In this document: positions 12,826 to 25,156 of the stretch, piece by piece
Layout of the letters: each line of letters starts with the position of its first letter
How positions within the stretch are numbered: the stretch's first letter is position 1
NCBI GenBank assembly: GCA_037975125.1
Contig: JAJQOW010000226.1
Span: 62,001-126,000, forward strand
Direction: 5' to 3'
From: Latrodectus hesperus
Taxonomy: Eukaryota; Arthropoda; Arachnida; Araneae; Theridiidae
DNA: 64,000 nt
The notes under the pieces: model-generated
The model's input: only the letters and a program-made list of their open reading frames with translations
Database searches by the model: none
What the model was told of the DNA's origin: nothing
Translations under genes and position numbers: made by a program

Positions 12826-14984
12826 TCAATGTAATAGCTGAAAATGTTGGGAATGTGCTAAGCATTTAAAAAGAAATATGCAGAGATTGAGGTGTTTATA
12901 AGGCCAGAAAAATAACCGAATTCATAAATGAAATATATACTTTTCATTATTAAAAAGTTGCTGTCACAATAATCTCCTAAAGTTAAATGAGCTACTTTGA
13001 AACTATCCAGTATTATGTAAAAATATATTATAGGTTAAAACTGAATAGAGTAGGAACATAGTATTTTGTTGTTCCGAAAGTAATTTAGTTTTTTTGTGGA
13101 AATAAAAGACAGTTTTCGTATAATATAAACAAATACTTTATAAAATTTTATATTGGCCGTTCTGGTGCAACACTTTTTGCCATCTTTCTGGTAGTAGCAT
13201 AATTCCACGATCATAAAAGATTTCGTCTTTGCTGGCAAAAAACTGATCGAGGTGGTTTTTAATCTCCTCATTTGAGGTGAAGGTTTTACCGTCTAAAAAT
13301 TTTTGGAGTTACCGGAACAAATAATAAACCGATTTTGCCAGGCCTGCGGAATAGGGTGGGTGTAACATTGTATCCCATTCAAGCTGTAAAATCTTTTGGC
13401 GTGTGACCCAACTTGTGTGAGGTCTCCTATTGCTTGGTGAAACACTACACCTTTCCTGTTGATTAATTCTGGCCTTTTCTGTTGAAGTGCATCTTTCAGT
13501 TTGTCCAGCTGAAAACAGTAGACTTCCGAATTAATCGTTGGTTACTCAGTAAAAGCTTTGAAAAAAAAAAAAAAAAAAAACAAAAACGATTCCTTTAAAA
13601 TCCAACCAATCAGACAGCATCACCTTTTTTTGGTGAATATCGGCTTTGTAAATGGTTTCAGCCGAATCATCTTTTGTGTTCAATGTCCTCTTGCGTTTAA
13701 CGTTGTGTTATACAACTCATTTTTCGTCCCCAGTGATGATCCGCTTTAGAAACGGATAATTTTCGTGACGTTTGAGAAGTGAATCGCAGACGTCAATGCG
13801 GCGACACAGATTTATCTCTGTGAGAACATGGGGAACTCATACATCGAGCTGCGAGGTTAATCTCAGGCCTTTCAAGTGGTCATAAACTGTTATTATTCGC
13901 CATTTCGCATCAACTAATGCCTTTATCCCATCTTTATCATTTTCAACCGGCATTCCCGAACGTGATGCATCTTAGACATCAAAAGTTGCCGGATCTAAAT
14001 TTCGCGAAACAGTTCTGGCATCTGCGTATTGTCATCACACTTTTTCCATACATATCGGACAATTTCTTTCTCGCTTGAACAGCATTTTTACCTTTTCTGT
14101 AGTAAAACAGTAGGAAAAGTTTGAAATGCTGCTTATCGCTCTCCATATTTAAAAGGGCACCAACCAAAACCTACTGCGCAGAATTAATTGGAATTTTTCA
14201 CCCACAAGCCTTGCTATATGAGCACTCAAAGCATATGATAATTATACGGCTTAAGTGTGAAATCTGGTGCAAAAAACAGGTATATACTCTGTCGGGAAAA
14301 AACGAAATTTCTGTCCGAACAACCCACTAGCTTAAACTATGTAATAAACTGTAATTCCAGATTTTTTTAACATTTTGTATAATTATATCAACCTGCATCA
14401 CACCTTATGTAATTTAAATTTAACTTTATAACCAGAACATATAAAGAGATTCATACATCTGAAGGATCATTTATAAAAAAAATTAAAGCTTCTTTATATT
14501 ACCAGTATTAGTTTGAAATATTTACCTGTATAAGAAGATATGAAACTGGTATGCTGTGAAGAAATCATTTAGTCCTAATTATTTGGAAGGCACGAGGACT
14601 GAAATGAAATTTTCGGTTTACTGTGTCAGTGTACGAAAATATTTGTAAAAAAAATACAGTTTGTGATAATCAAAAAGTTGTTTGATTTTAAATGAAATCA
14701 ATAGTTTTAAAATAAAAAGTAGAGGGTAAAGTTTCATGGATCAGAAGCGAGGAGACACCAAAGAATGTGGAATTTATACAGCTGATTTAAAATAGTAAAA
14801 CCAGCTATAATGAATTACAATTTATAACTCTGAAGAACTAAAAATAGATGAGAACTCATGGCTGATACATAAAAAACATCTGCAAAATGTAAATGGTTGA
14901 AATCTCTAAACACGGTAGTCTTCTACACCTAGATTTTATATGCCCTATTTTCTGTTGTGCTGCAATTCAGCTACCTTAATGTTA
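12826..14984 (-). pseudogene. Array copy P4 of the unrecognised family, interrupted by a mariner
   Basis: In gene order on the minus strand: S at 14929-14984 (56 nt), T at 14820-14879, Y at 14503-14747, W near 14358-14437, a mariner insertion at 13069-14322, V at 12945-12980 (36 nt) and U near 12826-12862. S ends with one base of a codon and T supplies the other two, so the S-T phase fits. T reads VFYVSAMSSHLFLVLQSYKL without a stop. Y ends GKYFKLIL before a GTAATA donor but has stops earlier; V has a TGA. The block A sequence directly upstream (15250-15950) may hold earlier exons. Confidence 0.45.
13069..14322 (-). mobile_element. Decayed mariner-family transposon, copy 1
   Basis: The terminal inverted repeats pair TTGTTCCGAAAGTAATTT at the left with the reverse complement of a matching end at about 14295-14322. 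The length of about 1.25 kb fits mariner. On the minus strand, the N-terminus at 14167-13979 has the helix-turn-helix text NAVQARKKLSDMYG and CQNCFAKFRSGNF. Later frames show ITGDEK, with the following Trp codon now TGA, and a C-terminus reading NHLDQFFASKD and LLPERWQKVL. The third catalytic aspartate region reads YSAGLAK instead of the usual YSPDLAP. Frameshifts and stops make it inactive. It lies between the W and V blocks of array copy P4. Confidence 0.88.
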
Positions 14985-15249
14985 CTAACAGTCGAAGAAA
15001 TTGGTATATTAAACACGTGAAATTAAATACATAAACTTAAATAAATTTTATCTTATGTATAAAATGTATACTAATTTATATTAATCAATCTAATTAGGTA
15101 TCTTTATCTTCTGCCTAAATTTAGGGAATAAAACTATATAATTTTAAAATCTGCTTAGTTAATAGTATAAATATCATTATTATTAATGAATTCTACCAGC
15201 GTGAGGACAATTTATAAATTATATTTTTGAAAAACTTCATCATTTCCTT

Positions 15250-15950
15250 AAAAAAAAAAAGAAAAAAAATACAAGGCGTGATAGATCTCTTCTACATTTT
15301 TGAATTTTTCGCCCTTTAAAATTTTTATACTGACAAAAATGACCGTTGCAGGATGATAAAAGACCCGGAAATAGGGTTTATGAGATAGAATTTTTAAGCT
15401 CAATTATGTATATTTTTGATGAACATTTTAATGGACTGTTTTTTGGACTGCTCTTTCTTGGAACATCAAAGAAGTCTTTTTTGTACTGCTCACATTAACC
15501 AATTGCTGACAATACTTTTCCGAATTGGTCTTTTCGACCAATTTTATTTTTAAAGTAAATAATGTATTGTTCCTCAAATGTTCCACCATTTACATAGAAA
15601 TCTGTAATTAAAATAAAATTTGTTTTGGAGCTTGAATGATAGGCTTTCCGCACCATATAGTTTTTTCTTTATTGTGTTTTAATAGGTTATCCTATTTTAA
15701 TGCCCAACTATCATCCTATTCAAGAAGAGTTCCATTTCTTTTAGAACAGGCAGAGATGGCCATGTGATGGCTCGATCATCATATTTGTTCTGTTTTAATT
15801 CATCTACTACTAATTTTGAATATTTCAACAACAGAAAACTTCTACAGGATTTAAAGATGTCATTCAAACTATGCGTGTGTAATTATATTTATCGTAAGTT
15901 CTTTAGAACAATTTCTTTTCTCGTTATGTCTGTTTTTTGAGTTGTGGATA
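15250..15950. repeat. Segmental duplication block A, copy A2 (truncated)
   Basis: It matches 1-630 and 32270-32980. It ends in the SINE at 15951-16087 rather than continuing into the rest of block A, so one rearrangement break lies in or next to that SINE. On the minus strand it carries the partial frames discussed under A3. Confidence 0.75.
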
Positions 15951-16087
15951 GTTGTTTGGTTTGTGTGTCGCTTAACGGTCATTTTTTGCACCCGAGGGCT
16001 AATTAGACAAGAACCTACGGTTTATAGTGGATTCCGAACAACTACAAACATCCATGCCCAAGTTGGGATTCGGACCCACGAACTGTG
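15951..16087 (-). mobile_element. tRNA-headed SINE (family A), truncated copy
   Basis: It matches the full-length family A copy at 32985-33168 over the tail and body, including GGGCTAATTAGAC and GGATTC, but stops near the B box at 16087. It occupies the same site of block A as the A3 copy. The missing head coincides with the end of block A homology. Confidence 0.75.
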
Positions 16088-16089
16088 GT

Positions 16090-17270
16090 GTTATATGTGT
16101 TTTATACGAATAAAGGCAACATACGTATCATTAAAATGGGGTTATTTTAGGAATACATATATACAGGCTTGTATTTCACATATTAATGTTTTTCTATACT
16201 CTTAAAATTACTCAATCATCATGCACAACTTATTTTAATACGTATTCGTCTTATTGTATTTTATAAACAGTATATTTTTCTAGAATGTTAAAAATAATGA
16301 ATTTGACACCATTCCTAGTGGCATCTGACAACCGAATCTTTGGTATGTTTAATGATTATCTTCAGTATTCTGGTTTCAGAGAGTAAATCTTGCTAATTCA
16401 GCATTATTTGTTTACTTCCATAAATGTAAAATGCAGGAACTGGTTTAAATAAAGCTTGAAAAAATACTGAAGTCAGAAAAATGAAAGAAGATATTGAATA
16501 ATAATGGTATTGAAAGGGGAAATCCAAGTTTTCTGTAGCTGTATGAAGAAATTTTAATGGAAATGTTTGTTTCCCAAATTAGTGATTTGAAGTGTTGATT
16601 TCAGTAAGAAACAGGATATTTTTTCTGCATGCAGTTTGGAAAATGTAGTAATTTTTAAATTATATCTGCACACATCACAAATTATTTAACCGTGATTTTT
16701 TTGGAAATCTTAATGAAATATAGAACAGCAGTGTCTGCCTATGTGTATGTAATTATTCCGCTGAAGTGGTTAAGAGGTAAACGAATGATAAAATAACTCG
16801 AATAAATTTTAAAAAATGCATCTAATTTGTTAAATTATAAGTCATGCGAAAGCATTCGCGAAAATATGTCAAGGTTGTCAGAAAAGTATTTTATATGGTA
16901 GAAAGAAGAGATAAATATTAAATTAACGAAACATATATTTCAGGAAGCTTTAATACTATAACAAAATTTTTTTTATAAATATACAATATAAAAAACAGAA
17001 CGTTAATCCAAATGTGTTTCTATGGACATTCTATATTCCATACTTTTAATCACCAGTTGCGCTTTTGTTTTTATGTACATTAAAACATAAGTTCGTGTAT
17101 ATTTTCTAATTCACAAAATTTACTTTGATATTAAATTTATATTTATGAGTAGTTCATGCTTGTGACCAAATTTTATCCAGAAAGTACACAAATAAGTCTG
17201 TATATGTTTTCCCTACATATACAGTAAGTTTAATTTTCATTACGATGCAGAAGTTTTATTTATAGCTTTT
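16090..17270. repeat. Block D copy, paired with 49600-50080
   Basis: The region 16880-17270 matches 49690-50080 in the same orientation, for example around the shared CAAATGTGTTTCTATGG text. A short match near 16150-16180 pairs with 49650-49680. In the partner, block D follows block A directly, as it roughly does here. No gene is seen. Confidence 0.65.
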
Positions 17271-17779
17271 TACACTGTGGAAATTAAAATATCAACTTTT
17301 TAGTCTTTTCTACATGTTACAATTAAAAAGTTACAAAAGATTTCAGCTCTTTTTTTTAAAAAAAAATAACAGAATAAAAAATTCAACTAAGTTTAAATAA
17401 AAGAACACTGTTTTGATGTAAATAATAATTTCTGATTTTCGAAAGAACATAGTCTTTCGTCATAGTCTATAGAAACTGAGTCAAAAATATTGAGCTTTCT
17501 TAACATAAAAACAAATTGCTAAAAATATACGAAATACATAACAATTGCTAAAATATCAACTGAAAATATGAAATGGCATGTTAAAGTTATAAACTTATCT
17601 TATCATCGAAATCTATCATAAAATTTAGAATTCCATTAAAAAAATGTTTTGAAGATTTGAATCCCATGATGTTAACAAATTTTGTAGATCTATTAATTTT
17701 TTTAAATGATTTAAGTAAAAGTTCGGAATGACTATATAGGTAAATTAAAAGAACTCAAATTTTTGATGTTCGGAAAATA

Positions 17780-19460
17780 TATTTTATCGATATGTGCATA
17801 TTGTATCAAGGAAATAGTTTTACATAATTATTTTATTTTAATAAATCATCTTAATTTTTCTGCTCCATTGCAAAACTGCTTATAAATATTATGTGCAATA
17901 ATATTCCTTACTTCATTTGTTATAATATTATACGAAAGTTAGATTTATTTACGAAAGAAATGATGCGGAATACAAAATAAAAATATCATATTAATAATTA
18001 ATAATGCTTATTTGTTTTACCAGAATTAATGAGCAATAATTTGCTTTATAAGTTGGAAAATAATTAGACGGCCAGGAGATTGTATTAAAAGTAATTATTT
18101 TTCACATAATCCTTTTAAAAAATATTAGTGTAATATGTGGATGTAAAGTATGTGTAGTATAAAAGCTTTAGATCTGTCTTGCTTGCACCGAATAGTGTAT
18201 GTTCTAAGAAGTAAAGCAGAAAATCGTAAGAGTGATATGCATAATAAGAGTTCATGAGTGGTTAAAGAAGTGTTGAAACTGAGAAATTAAAATTCCGCTT
18301 GAAGAAATTGCTATCTTTTAATTTGGATACCAATCAATAAACACAGATGAGAATTTAAAAGTTTTTTAATATATAATTTCTAATATTTGAGTGGGAAGGG
18401 TTACTTTCTGCATATGTCTTCATTGGGTGAAGAAAAGGCCAGCTATAAATTAAGGAAATATTTTAGAAAATCTTATACATTTAAAAGCAATTTTATTTTC
18501 AAAAAATACGCTATCACAATAAATATAGAACCTAAATCTGCAACATTGACCTCTCTCCACAAACAATAGCTAACAACTAAAAACATCCAAAATACAAAGC
18601 AATCGCAAAATAATAAGGAGAATATTTGAAATTGCAGATATTTAAGGCTACAATACATTCTTTTCTTGGTAAAACACATTTTAATCTAATTTTATTTAAT
18701 AAATCTCTAAGATTTTTAGAATAGCTATCATGATGTTAAAAAAATGTATTCCTCCAGTAATAATCTAAAGTTATAAGGAATATTAATCTGAGATTTGTAA
18801 GTACAACAAATTTAAATTAATATTTTGATAATGAAATAGATGCATAAGGAGAGCGACAATTCTTAAAGACTCAGAAAACTATCATGTTAAAACAGTCACA
18901 TAATAACTTAACCACTAATTTTGCAAGTTGTGGTACTATATATATACTCTGATTCCATATTTTATTCGTATATATCGTATCAATTACAGCCATTACTGTG
19001 TACGTTATGAAAGATTGCATGATTAATCAACAAGATAACTCCTTGACCATCAAATGTGCCGTACATTATGAACCATTTTATCAGTTTGTCGCTCAACGGT
19101 CATTTTTTGCACAATAAGGGTTAATTAGACCGGTACCTACGGTTTAAAGTGGATTCTGAACAACTACAAACATCCATGCGTAAGGTGGGATTCGAACCCA
19201 CGAACTGTTGAACCGAAGGCAAGAGCGCTAACTATTCTGCTGCCAGCTGGGCCCATTTTTCAGATTTTACAATAAGGTCGTAAGTTCATGTTATCTAATA
19301 AATGAAGAGCAATATTTGAAAGTAGGGAAATCATGATTTTCTCTTTGCAGATGGGGGAAGATGATTCTGTAATCTCCATTGGATAATATTGAAAGATTGT
19401 TATTCGAAGAAAATGAACTCGAATATAATTTGAAATGAGTAAAAGTAAATCATTTTCATT
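17780..19460. repeat. Segmental duplication block B, copy B1
   Basis: It matches 35527-37060 along nearly its whole length and, inverted, 54840-55095. It contains a family A SINE at 19085-19254 that is also in B2 but absent from the inverted copy. No coding block was recognised inside it. The short frames at 18387-18569 and 18473-18679 are not kept in B2. Confidence 0.8.
19085..19254 (-). mobile_element. tRNA-headed SINE (family A) in block B1
   Basis: On the minus strand it starts near 19254 with the tRNA-like head, has the B box GGGTTCGAATCCC and ends in the CAAA-type tail. The flanks CCATTTTATCAG and CCATTTTTCAG look like a diverged target-site duplication. The inverted copy near 54960 reads straight through this site, giving an empty-site comparison. 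Confidence 0.85.
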
Positions 19461-19477
19461 CAATCATTCCAAAACAA

Positions 19478-20425
19478 AGTAATTCAATAATATTACATGT
19501 AATAAACTTCCCTGCTTCCTTCATACATGGTTTTATTGAAATGTATTTGAAATGAGTAAAAAGCAAACAAAGAATTATGTTCAAAAATACCTCACTAATT
19601 TTTACTACCAGTATTAATTTGAAATATATTGCTGTATAGAAAAAAAGTGGTTTTGTGTTGCCTGTAGACGTCTTTGTCTTTAAAGTTTTAAAAAAAGGAA
19701 AGCCTGTAGTTTCCCGAAAGAGATATAGGTAGCTTGGATTCATATTTACGCATGCTATTTAAGAAACTTGAATCTTGTTTGTAGTTAAATGTTGTAATGT
19801 AGAACTCTTTTGCTTCGTAGTTCAAAAGTAAATTTGGTAACAAAGGCTTTTGTATGTTAATATTTGTTCCGTAGTAGTAATGAGAAGAGTTTAATACAGT
19901 AGATTCATCAGATATTATCATTGAAAGATATGTATAGCTTTTCAGTGAAAAGCACACAAATACATGTTTCTACAGCAGAAGATGTTGAAATTAAGCTGTG
20001 TAACGACTGCGGTGTTTAAAGTGTATGACACTAAATATCCTATAAAATCTTAAAAATATTTAATTAAATATAAATGACTCAGTGTTGAAAATATTTATCG
20101 GCAATATTATGCGATATTTGTTAGTAAAATTGTAAAAATATATTCAATGTAGGAAAATGTGGTTATGTTACAAATAAAGATAAATATTTAATGTGTAAAT
20201 TTTATAACCAATTTTATTTTAAATAAAAATGCAACCTAAAAGGAAATTAAAGTTTTGTCACAATTGTGTGTACTGATCTTATCATTATCTGCATTGCTAA
20301 TTTTCTATGAGTTTGCTTCATATGTTCCAGCACAAACCTTAAATTTCATTAAATTTAAACATTATTTGAGTCTAAATCCCTGCAAGTTCATTATGGTAAT
20401 GCATTGCGTAAAGTACATATCTGAA
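19478..20425 (-). pseudogene. Array copy P5: best-preserved member of the unrecognised family (X, Y, W)
   Basis: Block X (T-like) is at 20368-20425, after TTTTTACTTGTAG. Block Y is at 19609-19969, from CTGCTGTAG to CTG|GTAGTAAA. Y starts in frame 0 and stays open for about 90 codons with text such as SYTYLSMIISDESTVL, HYYYGTNINIQKP and FYITTFNYKQDSSF. It then meets a TAA that depends on a run of seven A/T bases near 19690. With six bases in that run the frame would join the conserved ending AIYFKLIL and the exon would be 120 codons, phase 0 at both ends. I cannot tell a real frameshift from a homopolymer error. A W relic ends near 19478. Confidence 0.5.
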
Positions 20426-20974
20426 CTACAAGTAAAAACATATGCAACCACAAGTATGTTATTATTATATATCTGCTTTTGTGCCTTTTCGACGTATTTA
20501 CTTAATGTAACTATCCGAAAAATGAATAAATTGAAAACATGTTATTTATTATCATTAAAAACATATTATTTATGTGATTTATTCTACGCTAAATGCATGT
20601 TAAAAAGAGAAAGCATACCTCGCTTATTTTTAGAATCGACATTCAGTATGTAGCTCCATACTGTGCAACTTTACTTTTGCATGGAACTGTTTTAGAATTA
20701 AATCTGTTCCTAACACTTGTACAACCTCCCAGAACATAACAGGGGAAAAACTTGATTTTTCTTGCTTCTCAAGTATTAAATGATGTTTATGACATCATTT
20801 CAGTCTATTATCATTAATTTATTTATACATGATACCAAGCACCCTACAGTGGGCTATCCTTTTGTATTAAATGCTGATCTGTCAATTAAACTTTAGTAAG
20901 AAACTTTAATAAACTATAATACCTTTATAAAGCGGAACTAACATGTAAGAAGTTTTTAATTCTCTTATGATAAA

Positions 20975-22080
20975 GATCCCAGAATTCCTGAAAACTACAG
21001 ACCTATCAGCCTGCTTCCAGTTTTAGGAAAAATATTTGAAAAAATAATTTATAATAGAATTAAATGTTATCTTCACCTAATTCCGAAACAACAATATAGT
21101 TTCAGAAACAACTTATCAACTGTTAAACAACTCATAAGAATTACTGAGATTATAGGTCAAAATATTCATCGCAATGTGTATACAGCTATGGTCATGCTCG
21201 ATGTAGCAAAAGCTTTCGATAGAGTATGGCACAAAGGCCTACTATACAAACTCATAAAAATCAACATAAACACTGATATAATTTTACTCATCACCTCATC
21301 TTATAGTATTTAATAGAAATAGAAAAAAGAGCAATAAAATAAAATTACTTTAACATAATAAACTCTTTCTATTCAATAAAATCATTCCGGAAGTGGAAAC
21401 CATTAACTATCTTGGATTAACATTTACTACTCAACTTTCATAAACTGCACATATCAATAACGTTATTAAAAAAGCCAATCAAGCATATGGATTCCTATTC
21501 AACTTAATTGGAAGAAACTCAAATTTAACACTAAAACTCAAGAGATTGCTCTACCTTAAAATGTTAAGACCCATCATCACCTATGCTTCACCTGTGTGGA
21601 ATACTCTATTACGCCAAGAGACAAACACAAGCTTAGAGTGTATCAACATAAAATACTTACGAATATTAGAAAAATTACGAAGGCACCCTACTATATTCGC
21701 AATAGAAACATTTCAAAAGATCTGAAAATTATTGATATTCTAGAGCATATTGCTAACCTAAATAAAAAATTCTACGATAAAGGATTTAACTGCACAGATG
21801 GTGCATTTAATCAAGTTTTTCGCTATGAGTATCCCATAGAAGACTGCCGAGCTGGCAGCCGAATGGTTAGCGCTCTTACCTTCGGTTCAACAGTTCGTGG
21901 GTTCGAATCCCACCTTGGGCATGGATGTTTGTAGTGGTTCGGAATCCACTTTAAACCGTAAGTCCCGGTCTAATTAGCCCTCGTGTGCAAAAAATGACCG
22001 TTGAGCAACAAACAAATCAAACCAAACCCATAGAAGACTGTAAATATAGGCCAATCGCCAGGCATTATTTAGATGAATAT
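20975..22080 (+). pseudogene. Jockey reverse transcriptase fragment
   Basis: From 20975 to 21313 one frame reads a reverse transcriptase N-terminal part with ENYRPISLLPVLGKIFEKII and the catalytic motif A text MLDVAKAFDRVWH. It ends at a TAA after 112 codons. The FADD-box region is missing. From about 21390 the thumb region resumes (INYLGL, then KKANQAYGFL and ITYASPVWN) with one internal stop. A frameshift near 21600 leads into a C-terminal frame with QHKILTNIRK and HIANLNKKFYD. After the nested SINE the last codons (CKYRPIARHYLDEYI) end with TAA near 22078. There is no RNase H, as expected for Jockey. Confidence 0.85.
21847..22026 (+). mobile_element. Full-length tRNA-headed SINE (family A) nested in the Jockey ORF
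   Basis: This is a 180-bp element with a tRNA-like head, the B box GGGTTCGAATCCC at about 21898-21910, a body, and a tail of CAAA-like repeats. It is flanked by perfect 14-bp direct repeats, CCCATAGAAGACTG, at 21833-21846 and 22027-22040. Removing the element and one repeat restores the Jockey C-terminal frame (IEDCKYRPIA). It defines the family ends best in this window. Confidence 0.92.
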
Positions 22081-22430
22081 ATTTAATACAATTTTTGTAT
22101 ATAGAGTATATAGCCTTACTTAACCTCATATTACTCTTCATTTATTCAGGATTATTTCTTATTTTTTCTATTTTCAGTGTGTATAACAATTTTATTTCAA
22201 CTTTATTATTTCCTCTATTCGTGAGTAGAATAAAATTTTTCAATTCATTTCAAAAAGCTTTTAACTCATTGATATGCCTCTCAACTCTCTGCTGATTGGC
22301 TCTCACTGCCAAGTCTTGGTTCCTCACGCTTCAAGACTAGCATTCCCTGTCAGTACCGCGATGTCTTCAATCAAGGTTTTATCAAAGATGAAGAAGTAAA
22401 GGCTTGCTCCGCAGGCCGACACTTCGTAAA

Positions 22431-24160
22431 CGAAAAGAGATACAAGATGTTGCAATATTCATAGATTTGAACCGAAATTACTACTGAACTTTCATTAGAT
22501 TTTACTAACGTAAATTAATATATATGCGATACTTAAAGATTTGACAGCAATCTACACATAAAAGCCATCTGAGTAATGTATTAGTCTTCACTGCTGACAA
22601 TATCAGGCTTTTAATGGAAACACGGCTTTCAAAACTGCGTATTTTCAGATGATCTAATCAGCATTTTGCCGAGTTATAGGAAACCAAGGTAAGAGTTGTA
22701 ATATAGTAAAACCAAGAACTTCAATAAATTGCAAAATGATTTGATCTTAACGAAATCTATTATTTTTCTTGCCAGTTACCAATGCGTCTGCGGAATCAGA
22801 ATCGGCAGAGATCAGTCAACATCGTAAATTTTTGCATTCTTATTTAATTAATTAAATCATAAAACTAATGAACGTAAAAATAAGGAAAGTTTTTTAAAAG
22901 CAATCATTATGGATGACACTTCTCTATGTTCACAGCCGTGTACATTTTTATAAAATAAAAAATGAATGAAACAGTGGATATCATTAAAAATAAAATATTT
23001 ATATATTCTCTCTGATGTGTTTCGGCTTAGTTTTAAAATTGCTCTCTTTACAATGGATCACCGTCAACTATATTTCTAAACCACTGTTATAAAGCTATAA
23101 ATCACTTGTAATTATTATATTTAAGTCTTGTATTTTTCCTTTTTATATATGAAAACTCGCTTACAAACACAAAATTATATTAGGTATTCTAAGTGTTATC
23201 GATGCATATAATACTCAATAATGTTGAATCCTTGTTACTAAAGGAAATAGGAAGATGTAAAACAGATATCTCTCATGAAATGAGAAACAGTTACATCCTA
23301 AATTTGTTTATTTAAATCGAAAATAAATCAAGTAAACTTAGGAACATAAACTAAATATAATGTAGATGATGATTTATTAAATGAGGTAAATCATCTCTTA
23401 AAAAGAACTTTAATGGATAAATTACTTATTTATATGCAAATCTTGAATCCGATATGACCTTACTAAGGACCTCTTCTTACAGATCCGAAACAAATTTCTG
23501 TAGGGGCAAACGATTCTATGCGCTACACTGAATACACACTTTACTCACCTAGAATTCAATATTTGTGTTCTTGTAATATTTCCATGGTTTATCTTTTTTA
23601 CTTTAAATGAGTCTAATCTAGCTATTAAATGTAGCTAGATATTTTAAACAGGTAACCATTATTATCGATTTAATTCTGTGAATTCTTGGATTAAAAAATA
23701 TATATAATCAGTATGCAGCTAAAAGAAAAATTAGTTTTAATATACATATGTACAAACATATATTTTCATCCTTAATACGATACAATGGTTTCAATTCTCA
23801 ATATTTTACGTTTCTCATCGTTAATACGATACAATTCGAAGTTATACAGTACCTTCTCTTGTCGGAATATATTTTAGACATTTAAATGTCGTTACGTCAA
23901 TAAGTCTAATATCAAAATGATTAAAACATTAAACTCACACACAATCAGTAGTCTATCAGTATAATTTTAGGTTTTTTCGTTTAAAAAATCGCGAAAAACT
24001 AAGAAACTATAAGGTTTTAAATAAGAAGAAATAAAAAAATCCAAAGAATAATATTCATTTAAACTGTATGTTGTAAGAAATGTAATTATCATAGCAATGA
24101 GTAAAGAGTAAAGTTCATTTTGATGGATCATATTTATTTACTCGTTTAAAAACAAGATCA
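22431..24160. other. No gene seen
   Basis: AT-rich sequence without recognisable domains or block homology. A short direct repeat, TTAATACGATACAA, occurs at about 23775 and 23821. Nothing else could be supported. Confidence 0.5.
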
Positions 24161-24179
24161 TTGAAGAAATCTACATGCA

Positions 24180-25139
24180 ATAAATTTTCCTGCTTAATTC
24201 AAATACGATTTTATTAAAGTGTGATTGAACTGTATGAATAGAAATTCAAACAAAGGATATAACTAAAAAAGCGGCTTTGACTTTTACTGCCAGTATTAAT
24301 TGAAAATAATTTGCTGTAAAAAAACTCGCTGTAAGATTTAAAATACATATTCTTCTTTAATGTTTTGAATGAAAGGGGTAAATTTAGCTTATCATGTACG
24401 ATATTGGATGGTTAAATATATACCTACGTGTGTTATATTAAAAGTTACAATCTTAAGTTGCATCAACCTGTTGTTAGTCAAAACTCTTTTCTTCTGCTCA
24501 GAAATTAAATTGACTAAAAAACTGCAATTTTTAGACATTATTCTGAAAGAGTAAACACTAACTAAACATTTAATACAGTAGATTCATCGGAAGAACTTAT
24601 CCACGAACGATTGGTTTTCTCAGAAAAGAATGTATATGAAAGAAGAGTGGATGTAGTTAAGTTAAGTAACTCTTGCTCTAAAGGAGATGATCGCAACACT
24701 GAGCTATCCCAAAAGACCAACAGAAAAACAAAGTTCAAAAACTTTATCGTTAAAATTAGTTGACACTTTTTATGATGTAACGTTAAAAATTAATAATATA
24801 TGTGAGATAAAGATGGGAAGTTATAAACAAAGAACATTTTTCAACCTGTCCTGAATAATGTCCTGAACATTTTACAACCTGTCCTGAACAATGTCCTGAA
24901 CATTTTACAACCATTTTTATTTTAAATAAATATGCAAATTTTAAAAAATTAAATTATATTTTCAGTTTCGTACCGAATGTTTCAATATATATATATATAT
25001 TGCTAATTTTCTATTAACTTGCTTATTATGTCATAGCACACATTTTAAAATCCATTAGTGTTAATCATCATATGAGGCTAAATCCTCCCAAGCTCAATTT
25101 TGTGTTACACGGTAAAAATTGTATAACAGAATTATATAC
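24180..25139 (-). pseudogene. Array copy P6 of the unrecognised family (X, Y, W)
   Basis: X is at 25074-25139 (66 nt), after GTGTTTCAG, and reads VYNSVIQFLPCNTKLSLGGF with no stop. It aligns with FSYVLYTMHYDNKLEGFRL of the 37138-37193 copy. Y covers about 24291-24620 and keeps SSDESTVLN plus the 3' border, but is otherwise degraded. W near 24180-24235 reads HFNKIVFELSRKIYCM then stop, paralleling HFNKTMYEGSREVYYM of copy P5. The GC-rich island at 25157-25440 begins directly upstream of the X acceptor. Confidence 0.42.
24843..24908. repeat. 33-bp tandem repeat, two copies
   Basis: A 33-bp unit built around CCTGTCCTGAA and ATGTCCTGAACATTTTA occurs twice with one substitution and is followed by the start of a third copy. 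The unit itself contains two TGTCCTGAA motifs. Confidence 0.85.
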
Positions 25140-25156
25140 CTGAAACACACATACAA

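Larger units (their letters stand above)
20973..22430 (+). mobile_element. Jockey-type LINE remnant with nested SINE
   Basis: It holds part of ORF2 of a non-LTR retrotransposon of Jockey type and a 3' tail. The 5' boundary is sharp: the flank up to GATAAA at 20974 matches the uninterrupted sequence at about 40530-40556. The 5' half of the element is missing. A family A SINE interrupts it at 21847-22026. The 3' limit near 22430 is estimated, since no polyA or target duplication was found. Confidence 0.85.

Noticed and set aside
13035..13271. 78-codon minus-strand frame at the mariner 3' end
   Set aside because: It is out of frame with the recognisable transposase C-terminus in the same place.
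20255..20653. 132-codon open frame on the plus strand, partly hydrophobic
   Set aside because: It starts at a non-ATG codon, and its frame is broken in the paralogous copies near 24990, 37060 and 53300. The conserved signal there lies on the other strand (block X).
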